Positions 8,526 through 14,126 of a stretch of 14,126 bases of DNA are shown one piece after another (the stretch's first letter is position 1; every line of letters starts with the position of its first letter). The notes below the pieces were generated by a model, which worked only from the letters and a program-made list of their open reading frames with translations, was not told where the DNA came from and searched no databases. The position numbers and the translations under genes are program-made. The stretch spans positions 1 through 14,126 of the forward strand of contig JADJBB010000007.1 in assembly GCA_016703965.1 (NCBI GenBank), written 5' to 3'. The DNA comes from Acidobacteriota bacterium. Lineage in GTDB: Bacteria > Acidobacteriota > Blastocatellia > Pyrinomonadales > Pyrinomonadaceae.

Positions 8526-9020
8526 ATGGATTGTTGTAGTAATGGTGCGGTAAAGGCGAACGAATCGCCGCTGACGGCGTGTCAAATTTGCGGCGAGGCT
8601 GGGCGAATTGTTGCCAAGCAAACAGTCGTTCACCAAGTGATAAGCGAAAAGCTGTCGTCTGTCGGCGATGCGGAGTATAGATTTTGCGGATCGGCTGACT
8701 GCGATGTTGTTTATTATTCTGTGGACGGAAATGTCTTCACCACGGACGATGTTCGCGAGTTGGTTACGACCAAAACGAAGGGTGATAACCGACCGCTTTG
8801 TTACTGTTTCGGGTTTACAGAAGGACACGTGCGGCGGGAAATAGTATTGAAAGGCGAAACAACTATTCCGGCTCAAGTCACTCAATTCATCAAAGAAAAG
8901 CTCTGTGCTTGTGAGATTCGCAATCCTTCAGGCTCATGCTGTCTTGGTGAAATTAATCGAACAGTGCGACTAGTTGAGGAATTTTATTTTCACGCGGGTT
9001 CTGAAAAAGCGATCAAATAG
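8526..9020 (+). CDS. CopZ-N-like iron-sulfur/zinc metallochaperone of mercury operons
   Basis: A 164-residue cysteine-rich protein that starts 4 bases after merTP, so it is probably translationally coupled. An N-terminal CC pair and CQIC (Cys19, Cys22) followed by FCGSADCDVVYY match the zinc-binding CopZ N-terminal domain. The second half has CYCFGFTEGHVRREI and CACEIRNPSGSCCLG, the cysteine pattern of a BFD-like [2Fe-2S] domain. The archetype is the N-terminal part of Archaeoglobus CopZ, which carries a zinc site and a [2Fe-2S] cluster; the C-terminal HMA domain of that protein is absent here. Stand-alone versions occur in mer operons, where they are annotated as putative Fe-S metallochaperones. 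The exact reaction is unknown; electron or metal handling in the cytoplasm is an inference. Its last 31 bases overlap, convergently, the 3' end of the VOC gene on the other strand. Confidence 0.8.
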   Translation: MDCCSNGAVKANESPLTACQICGEAGRIVAKQTVVHQVISEKLSSVGDAEYRFCGSADCDVVYYSVDGNVFTTDDVRELVTTKTKGDNRPLCYCFGFTEGHVRREIVLKGETTIPAQVTQFIKEKLCACEIRNPSGSCCLGEINRTVRLVEEFYFHAGSEKAIK

Positions 9021-9365
9021 CCGTTTGGGTCTTGAACCGCAAATTCTTTCATGCCGTAGTCCATCGTTTCGGGCCCCCAGGCGAAATTAACCTTATCACG
9101 AAATTCTAAAGCGAGAGCGTCCACTCCTTGTGAAAACATAGAACGTACCGCTGCAAATTGGAGCCGAAGGTGTTCCGTGCGGCGGTTCGGAATAAAACTG
9201 AAAGGTGATCTGTCCACGCGAAACCTCAGCCCACGTCGAGCTCGTCTCCGCTCCGTCACAGCCTGTTACCTCGAAGCCGAGTTTGCGATAATATGCCAAT
9301 GTTTCCCCGATATCCCGGACGAGGAGAGAAGGAACGAGTAGTTCGCTTAATCGAGTGTTTTCCAT
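8990..9365 (-). pseudogene. VOC-family (glyoxalase/bleomycin-resistance fold) protein, one frame break
   Basis: The first part (from ATG 9365) reads LVPSLLVRDIGETLAYYRKL followed by GFEVTG and a strand-rich segment, typical of a VOC domain. At about 9128-9134 the frame is lost; the alternative frame continues QGVDALALEFRD and ends KEFAVQDPNGYLIAFSEPA, the classic VOC C-terminal signature (D-P-N-G-x-x-I). The total of 376 bases is 375+1, so removing one base gives a normal VOC length of 124 residues. The VOC fold covers glyoxalases, dioxygenases and drug-binding proteins, so the substrate cannot be told. It starts 9 bases after the ankyrin/VOC gene and is probably in one transcript with it. 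The last 31 bases overlap the metallochaperone gene on the plus strand. Confidence 0.7.
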
Positions 9366-9374
9366 AAATGATAC

Positions 9375-10388
9375 TCACTGAATAAAGATCAACAAAACTC
9401 CGCATGGATCCCAGACGTGGCAGATTTTTGTATCGCCGATCATTTCCGGTTCGTCGTAACGGGCGTTTGAGTAATCGCCCTCGTCGATTACTTTCTTTGC
9501 GTGTTTGTGCCAAGCATCAACGTCGTTAACATCGAATTTCATCATGAAATTTTCCGCCCAGTCTTTGACGTAGTAATTCTGCAAACGAAAAACTGCCCCG
9601 CCAAGACGACAATCCATCGTTCCGCCCCAGCCTTCTGTTAGTTCGAAGCCAAGAGCGGCGTAGAAAGTCTTTGAGATAGTAAAATCTTCGGTCGGAACAT
9701 AAACTACAAGCTCATTTATTGTTGGGAGTTTATTTTTGGCTTCGAATTCAAAATCTTGGGGTTCCAGTTCTTCCGTACCGAGATCATCCAGAAATGTTTT
9801 CGTCTTGTCATCGAGGGTAGAGATGTCGGTTCCCGCTTCCAATAGAAGCCTTACGCACGTTCTTTGGTGATGAATATTATTCTTTTCATTTTTCATCAAA
9901 GGTTGAAGTGCCCAAACAAGCGGCGTGCATTTGTAGGTCTTATCAAGTTGGTTAACGTCCACTCCAGCACGGATCAATTCGTCAACTAACATGTCTCGCC
10001 CGCAATATGCAGCCCAATGCAAAGCAGTCGCCCCGTCTCTTTTATCAGAAAGATCGATCCTCGCACCGTTTTGAATGTAAAAAATGCCAAGATTCTCAGC
10101 ATGAAGACTGGCAGCCGCCATTAAGGGCGTATCCGCATTTTCCGTTGACGAGTCGCCGTCGATCCTTGCTCCGTGTTCGAGAAGTATTTTCGCGACCTTG
10201 ACGGCTTCATCGTCCGAAATCAATTTTGCAAAGACAGCATCACAGATTCGATGCAAAGGATGAGCCGTCGTCGAACATGGCGGACCAAGCGTGACACCGG
10301 CATTCGCTAAACTCGGCTCTCGCGAAAGCAGATGCCTGATGCCTTCGTAATCTCGTTCTTGAACGAGCATTCTTATATCTTTTTCCAT
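9375..10388 (-). CDS. Ankyrin-repeat protein fused to a C-terminal VOC domain
   Basis: 337 residues from ATG 10388. Residues about 5-215 form ankyrin repeats: clear units are VAKILLEHGARIDGD, TPLMAAASLHAENLGIF, ATALHWAAYCGRDMLVDELI followed by RAGVDVNQLD, and CVRLLLEAGTDIST. Residues about 225-337 are a VOC domain, beginning INELVVYVPTEDFTISKTFY and ending HVWDPCGVLLIFIQ. The usual first metal-ligand His/Gln of catalytic VOC enzymes is not obvious, so the domain may bind a ligand rather than catalyse. The frame could extend upstream to 10496, but that part overlaps abiEii in another frame, and the chosen ATG gives a natural ankyrin start (MEKDIRMLVQERDYEGIRHL). No strong ribosome site is visible; it begins 13 bases after the abiEii stop and may rely on re-initiation. 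The function is unknown; ankyrins suggest protein binding. Confidence 0.75.
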   Translation of the reverse strand: MEKDIRMLVQERDYEGIRHLLSREPSLANAGVTLGPPCSTTAHPLHRICDAVFAKLISDDEAVKVAKILLEHGARIDGDSSTENADTPLMAAASLHAENLGIFYIQNGARIDLSDKRDGATALHWAAYCGRDMLVDELIRAGVDVNQLDKTYKCTPLVWALQPLMKNEKNNIHHQRTCVRLLLEAGTDISTLDDKTKTFLDDLGTEELEPQDFEFEAKNKLPTINELVVYVPTEDFTISKTFYAALGFELTEGWGGTMDCRLGGAVFRLQNYYVKDWAENFMMKFDVNDVDAWHKHAKKVIDEGDYSNARYDEPEMIGDTKICHVWDPCGVLLIFIQ

Positions 10389-10401
10389 CACTTTGTCTAG
10401 A

Positions 10402-10792
10402 TCAAAAGACAATTCGCGAATGTTCGAAACGTCGCACGCCGCCGTATTCGCCTTGTGTCGCGAGATCAACCTGATCTTCGAAACGAAACCAAACACCGTC
10501 GTTCAAATCCGTCTCGGCACTTCGATTGGCGCGTTCCAGGATCGATTCAACATCTGACTTTACAATCAAGGCATCGACATCTACCGTGTATCGTGCAGAG
10601 TTATAGACTTTAAGGCCAAACAAATCCGCCTTTGAAGACTAGATGTTTTTGAAGCTCTGCGTCAGCGGTCAGCCGTGCAACAAGCCGTTCGAGAATGAAC
10701 GCCGTTTCCAGATTCTGAAACGGCACACCGATCTCAACACTCAGGTTTATGAGCCTTTGCCGCACTGAAGTGCCTTTTGCTTTGGTGGTCAT
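10402..10792 (-). pseudogene. abiEii: AbiEii-type nucleotidyltransferase toxin, frame-broken and C-terminally truncated
   Basis: The start reads MTTKAKGTSVRQRLINLSVE and a helix, then HLVFKGGFV, the nucleotide-binding glycine motif of the family. The frame is lost near 10614-10617; dropping one base there gives KGGFVWLKVYNSARYTVDVD, with the (T)xDxD metal-binding pair of polymerase-beta-type nucleotidyltransferases. The protein then ends after DLATQGEYGGVRRFEHSRIVF at 10402-10404. Family members continue another 100 or more residues after the YGGVR motif, so the C-terminal half is missing. The length of 391 bases is 390+1, which supports a single inserted base, but that does not repair the truncation. 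AbiEii toxins halt growth by nucleotidyl transfer to RNA targets and are countered by AbiEi. Its ATG overlaps the abiEi stop (ATGA), the usual coupling. Probably inactive as given. Confidence 0.75.
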
Positions 10793-11361
10793 GGCACTAT
10801 GACCTCCAGATGTTTGGTCAGTACCGATTCAAGTTTAAGCTCGTTTGCGGCTTTTGCAAGTTTGGCTTCGGTTGTCTTTCTTGTTGCAAGGGCCTCGCGG
10901 GCGGCCTTTATTGCTGTTCGTTCACCTATTTTTGTGATGAATTTGAGAGCCTCCAGGACCGCCCGTTCGACTGTGACGATTCGATAGCCCTTTTCATCCA
11001 CGATCTGTTTGTCGAGCCTCGTTTTTGTTCGAATCAGTTTATAACCGGTTTCTCGGGTTCGTTTCTCCGGAGGAACCATTACCCATATTTCTCCCGGCAC
11101 TTGTTCGGCAAGGTTGTAATGAGATAGAGCTGAAAGGCCCCCAATTGCTGAACCCGGCCCAAACTTTGAATACGCGATTTGGAATCCTACATCTTTATCC
11201 AGCGACGCCTTGGGATGGAGGTAGATTCCACGACCGATACGAACGAGGTCCTTTGCAGCGACAAGCCGAGATATGTCTTGCTGACTAATTCCCACGGACT
11301 TGCCTTGAGCCAGTGTAAAGACCCCAAGTTTTTTAACTTTTGGCACGTGATGCTTATCCAT
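10789..11361 (-). CDS. abiEi: AbiEi-family antitoxin and transcriptional repressor (type IV toxin-antitoxin)
   Basis: 190 residues from ATG 11361. The N-terminal winged helix (LGVFTLAQGKSVGISQQDIS, LVAAKDLVRIGRGIYLHP; about residues 10-50) is the AbiEi DNA-binding domain. It is followed by the middle part SAIGGLSALSHYNLAEQVPG with EIWVMVP (about 73-100) and a helical, lysine-rich C-terminal domain. AbiEi represses its own operon by binding inverted repeats and also antagonises the AbiEii toxin. A farther ATG at 11397 would lie inside the -35 element and the inverted repeat, so the internal start at 11361 is preferred. The frame is complete, unlike its toxin partner. The downstream genes on the same strand are abiEii, ankyrin-VOC and VOC. 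Confidence 0.82.
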   Translation of the reverse strand: MDKHHVPKVKKLGVFTLAQGKSVGISQQDISRLVAAKDLVRIGRGIYLHPKASLDKDVGFQIAYSKFGPGSAIGGLSALSHYNLAEQVPGEIWVMVPPEKRTRETGYKLIRTKTRLDKQIVDEKGYRIVTVERAVLEALKFITKIGERTAIKAAREALATRKTTEAKLAKAANELKLESVLTKHLEVIVP

Positions 11362-11383
11362 CGTAATAAGGATGCGGTGAAAA

Positions 11384-11410
11384 GCGACATTTGTCAATGA
11401 ATAATGTCGC
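11384..11410 (-). promoter_or_regulatory. Perfect 8-bp inverted repeat with a -35 box: likely AbiEi operator/promoter
   Basis: GCGACATT (11384-11391) and AATGTCGC (11403-11410) are perfect reverse complements separated by 11 bases. On the minus strand the spacer contains TTGACA (plus-strand 11392-11397), a consensus -35 box for abiEi. A matching -10 is weak (CATCCT at 11374-11369, spacing 17). Self-binding to inverted repeats upstream is known for AbiEi proteins, so this is a good candidate operator. It lies 22 bases upstream of the abiEi start and 76 bases before the divergent DUF3854 gene, so it could influence both. Confidence 0.6.
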
Positions 11411-11486
11411 TATGCACCACATTTGACTTTCAAGAAGATGCCACATCACCATAACAAAGAAGCGGTAGGAAAGAAGCGGAAAAAGT

Positions 11487-12613
11487 ATGGCAACCGGATA
11501 CCAACGAGTATCAAGAAGAGCTCCGTGCCGAATTTGCGGAAAACCGGACTGGTGCAGCACAACCAAAGATCACAACATCACATTCTGTGCCCGTTCCGCG
11601 ACAAATGCCGATAGACTCAGTAGCAAAGGTTGGGGCATCTTTTATAACGACATTCGAAACCCATCTACTGGTGGCCATTGTCAGCCAAAGAAGAAACTTT
11701 AAACGCCCAAAATCAACTTCTGCAGCCCCCATCGAAATCAGGCATGAGGATCTTTCAGAGACTCATTAAGCTTTCGCCATTACCGGCGAACGGCAAAATA
11801 ATTTACGGTAACGAATGGCTGGTTAAACAAGGGCAGGAATTCGGACGCTGCGGAATACTTCCCAAGATTGGCTATCGAAAGGGATCGTCTAGTCCGACTG
11901 ATTATTGAGTTGATAGTAAAAGAAGAAGGTGCTATTCCGCCTTTCAAAGGTATTCCCGGATTTTGGCGAGGACTGAACCGAAGACCACGACTGGGTAGCG
12001 ATTTCGACTATGACGCCGATCTTATTCTGATTCCATTCTTAGATTCGAATGGATTGATTCAGGCTTGCCAGCTCAAAGCTATCGGAAAGGCAAGAATACG
12101 CCCGGAAAGTATCAATGGCTGTCGTCGATCGGAAAGCGTGAAGGATGTAGTTCTGGCACTCCTCTTCATCACGAAGGCTCTATGAGTTTCAGAAGAAAGA
12201 CGACTAAGACAGTGCTTGTTACCGAAGGTGTACTGAAAGCCGTGACCGCCCAACACTTCCTGCCGGATCGATACGTCGTCGCGAGTGGCGGAGTCGCAAC
12301 ATCGCATCAGGAAATTGTTAAAGTCGCGCTCTGAAAGATTCTGGAAATCGCCTTCGACGCCGACTGCTTCACAAATCCACATGTAGCAAGAGCATTGGCT
12401 TCACTACTCGCTCTTCGGATTCGGGAACAACAGTTCTTGTCCTGCGACAAACCTACAAAAATTCTCGCGTGGGATAGCCGTTTCAAAGGTATTGACGACG
12501 CTCTGATTGCCGGAGCCTCTCTAAAATATCTGGAAGTTTCCGATTGGCTTGAATTGCTGACTCCTGAATGCTTAGACGAGGCTAGCCATCAACTGGCCAG
12601 AATCTTGCCATAA
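11487..12613 (+). pseudogene. DUF3854-type zinc-finger/Toprim-like (primase-related) protein, several lesions
   Basis: Pieces in changing frames together make one protein of about 375 residues. The start at ATG 11487 gives MATGYQRVSRRAPCRICGKP and further ligands at Cys23 and Cys34, a zinc finger of the kind found at the front of primase-like proteins. Middle pieces include SAAPIEIRHED and IPPFKGIPGFWRG; then GKYQWLSS (about 12102) and SSGTPLHH. The Toprim-like part has VLVTEGVLKAVTA (about 12210), with the conserved Glu-Gly, and an Asp-x-Asp (FDADCFTNPHVARALASL, about 12350), then WDSRFKGIDDALIAG. At least three frame changes (within about 11660-11710, near 11860 and near 12095) and an in-frame TGA at 12332-12334 interrupt it; the TGA is one C-to-T change from CGA (Arg). 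Such proteins are carried by plasmids, ICEs and phages and are thought to act in DNA replication or primer-related steps. The methyltransferase follows 27 bases later. Confidence 0.7.
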
Positions 12614-12640
12614 GAAAATTAGCGGCTGACAGTTCGCGTC

Positions 12641-13612
12641 GTGAGCGAGCCAACCGTTTCCCGTACCACATTAAGCGATCTCATCGAACAAGTCGCAGGG
12701 ATTATCGACAGCGACCGAAGTGTCTCCAACAAAGAACTTATTCAGATCTGCAATGGATACGGGGCCTTTGATTTGAATGCTGACGCGCACATCTATCACG
12801 AGATAGCTGAAACTGCGCTGAACCTACTCATTCTGAAAAAGTACGGACGCGATCTACTTGCATCGATGAATCCAATCGAGGAACTTTCTACAGTCTTAAG
12901 ACCTTTGCAAAAAAGGCTTCCGACGCAGACCTGGCGAAGTGAAACGCAGATCGCCTATCAACAGTTCTCGACGCCGGTTACTATTGCATTTCTAGCCACC
13001 TATCTCTTACACATTCGGCACAGTGAAACAGTTCTCGAACCTTCATGTGGTACGGGTTGTCTCGCCGTATGGGCACTCGCTGCTGGGGCCACAGTGATAA
13101 CTAACGAGATCGACCCTAGGAGGAGAGGCTCGGCTTTGGCGTTGGGGTTCCAGCCATATTCTTTCGATGCAGAGTTCATCGACGATCTTCTGCCTGAGGA
13201 TTTACTCCCTAACATAGTTCTCGCTAATCCGCCGTTCTCTTCGACTGGCGGCCGTGTGAAAAATAACAGCATCGAGTTCGGCTTTCGTCATATCGAATCA
13301 GCATTACGAAGGCTAAAGAAGGGCGGGCGATTCGCTGTGATACTTGGTGAGAGCGGTTCTCCGAGATCCCGCAGTGGAAATCGGTTTTGGGAATATCTTT
13401 CTCCTGAGATACAGGTAAATGCGTCCATCGAACTGCCCGGGCGGGAATTCTACTCCAACGGAACGAGCGTCAAGACGACGCTAATTCTCGGCACCAAGTC
13501 GCCTGCGATCGATACGCCGCTCAGTTCACAACTTGAAGCGGCTCCGCATATTGTTTCTCACTCGGTCGAGGATGCCTTCGATCAAGCGATATCGTTAAAT
13601 CTCCGTTTTTGA
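12641..13612 (+). CDS. N6-adenine-type DNA methyltransferase paired with a strawberry-notch helicase
   Basis: An intact 323-residue protein with a GTG start. Helical N-terminus up to about residue 105, then QFSTP (108-112), the F-x-T-P motif of gamma-class adenine methyltransferases. Next come EPSCGTG (133-139, AdoMet-binding motif I), NEID (155-158) and the catalytic NPPF (196-199, motif IV). LKKGGRFAVILGESG (about 224-238) is the following conserved strand-loop. No target-recognition domain is obvious, as often seen in methyltransferases linked to mobile-element helicases. The GTG at 12641 has no good ribosome site and the frame is open 6 codons farther up to a TAG at 12620; I kept GTG as the only standard start codon in that stretch. 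Stop to next start is 15 bases, so the helicase is in the same operon. It could protect the element from host restriction, an inference from context. Confidence 0.8.
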   Translation: MSEPTVSRTTLSDLIEQVAGIIDSDRSVSNKELIQICNGYGAFDLNADAHIYHEIAETALNLLILKKYGRDLLASMNPIEELSTVLRPLQKRLPTQTWRSETQIAYQQFSTPVTIAFLATYLLHIRHSETVLEPSCGTGCLAVWALAAGATVITNEIDPRRRGSALALGFQPYSFDAEFIDDLLPEDLLPNIVLANPPFSSTGGRVKNNSIEFGFRHIESALRRLKKGGRFAVILGESGSPRSRSGNRFWEYLSPEIQVNASIELPGREFYSNGTSVKTTLILGTKSPAIDTPLSSQLEAAPHIVSHSVEDAFDQAISLNLRF

Positions 13613-13627
13613 CCAATAGAAAAACCA

Positions 13628-14126
13628 ATGTATTCCATTCAAGAGCGAAGTTCGGAGGGACTTCCTACGGCTGTACTTACTTCGACTGATACGACTGGAG
13701 AAGTAGAAGATGCCCAACCTGATCTAGACATAAACATTTATTCCCCGCGATTTATTATCGGCGGCTCGCCACATCCGGGAGTGATAGTTGAACCTCCGGG
13801 CCTCGCGAATGTTGAACCGCCGCCGCTTCGTTACCGGCCACGACTTCCGAAGTACCTGTCCGAGACCGGAAAGCTCTCGGCAATGCAATTGGAGAGGATC
13901 ATTTATGCGGGACAGGCACATGATCAGCGTCTTGCGGACGGTTCGCGAGCGGGTATAAGCATCGGCGACGGAACCGGAACCGGCAAGACGGCGACGCTTG
14001 CGGGGATCATTCTGGACAACTGGTTCCAGGGACGGCGACGAGCTGTTTGGTTTTCTGTAAAGGCTGATCTAATCGAAGCCGTCTCGGATGAGTTTAGAAG
14101 ACTGGACTGACGCCGCCGATCAAGCT
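13628..14126 (+). CDS. Strawberry-notch-type superfamily 2 helicase/NTPase, N-terminal part only
   Basis: The frame from ATG 13628 codes for 160 residues. A low-complexity, proline-rich start (to about residue 68) precedes YRPRLPKYLSETGKLSAMQL with ERIIYAGQAHDQ (the upstream motif that reads the adenine base) and then GDGTGTGKTATLAGII (Walker A, residues 113-121) and RRAVWFSVKADLIEAVSDEF (motif Ia). This is the hallmark of the strawberry-notch AAA domain of phage and ICE helicases, which normally exceed 1000 residues. The TGA at 14108-14110 is probably a frame error: adding one G at 14104-14105 gives RRLGLTPPIK, the expected continuation, open to the window end. It acts on DNA, most likely with the preceding methyltransferase. 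The rest lies beyond the window. Confidence 0.82.

Noticed and set aside
10777..11127. Plus-strand frame rich in Phe, Gly and Cys
   Set aside because: It mirrors lysine-rich abiEi codons on the other strand; its composition is an artefact of that.
12332..12334. TGA recoding (selenocysteine or alternative code)
   Set aside because: virB4, the methyltransferase and the VOC and ankyrin genes all end naturally at TGA, and no selenocysteine structure is visible; a point mutation or base error is simpler.
1..14126. CRISPR array, tRNA/rRNA genes, insertion sequence or integrase
   Set aside because: No evenly spaced repeats, no cloverleaf-like or ribosomal stretches and no transposase or recombinase motifs were seen by eye on either strand; a damaged one in 213-583 cannot be excluded.

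Overview
The window looks like part of an integrative conjugative element or large conjugative plasmid from an environmental bacterium of medium G+C. I cannot place the host firmly. The fused MerT-MerP transporter, the strawberry-notch/DUF3854 module and the trb-like secretion genes would fit Acidobacteriota (for example Blastocatellia), but that is a low-confidence guess.

Layout. (1) About 1-7375, plus strand: a type IV secretion (mating-pair formation) block in the order trbC/virB2-like, virB3/trbD-like, virB4/trbE, trbJ/virB5-like, trbL/virB6-like. (2) About 7431-9020, plus strand: a compact mercury-type operon made of a MerR-family regulator with its own promoter, a fused MerT-MerP transporter and a CopZ-N-like Fe-S/zinc metallochaperone. 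There is no mercuric reductase in the window. (3) About 8990-11361, minus strand: abiEi (antitoxin), a broken and C-terminally truncated abiEii (nucleotidyltransferase toxin), an ankyrin-repeat/VOC fusion protein and a second, frame-broken VOC protein. (4) About 11487-14126, plus strand: a nucleic-acid module made of a DUF3854 (zinc finger plus Toprim-like) protein, an N6-adenine-type DNA methyltransferase and the N-terminal part of a strawberry-notch-type helicase that runs off the window. A perfect 8-bp inverted repeat lies between the divergent blocks 3 and 4 and overlaps a likely abiEi promoter.

The most pervasive feature is frame damage. Many genes are broken by single-base shifts, usually beside short homopolymers, where adding or removing one base restores an otherwise well-conserved protein. 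The damage is extreme in positions 1 to about 2550 (a break every 50-150 bases, plus in-frame stops) and sparse afterwards. This pattern fits uncorrected long-read indels near a low-coverage contig end at least as well as true gene decay, so the word 'pseudogene' below means 'frame-broken as given'.

Taken together: the secretion genes would move the element, the DUF3854/methyltransferase/helicase set probably handles or protects its DNA during entry, AbiE would be a stabilisation or defence module that now appears to have lost its toxin, and the mer genes are metal-resistance cargo.
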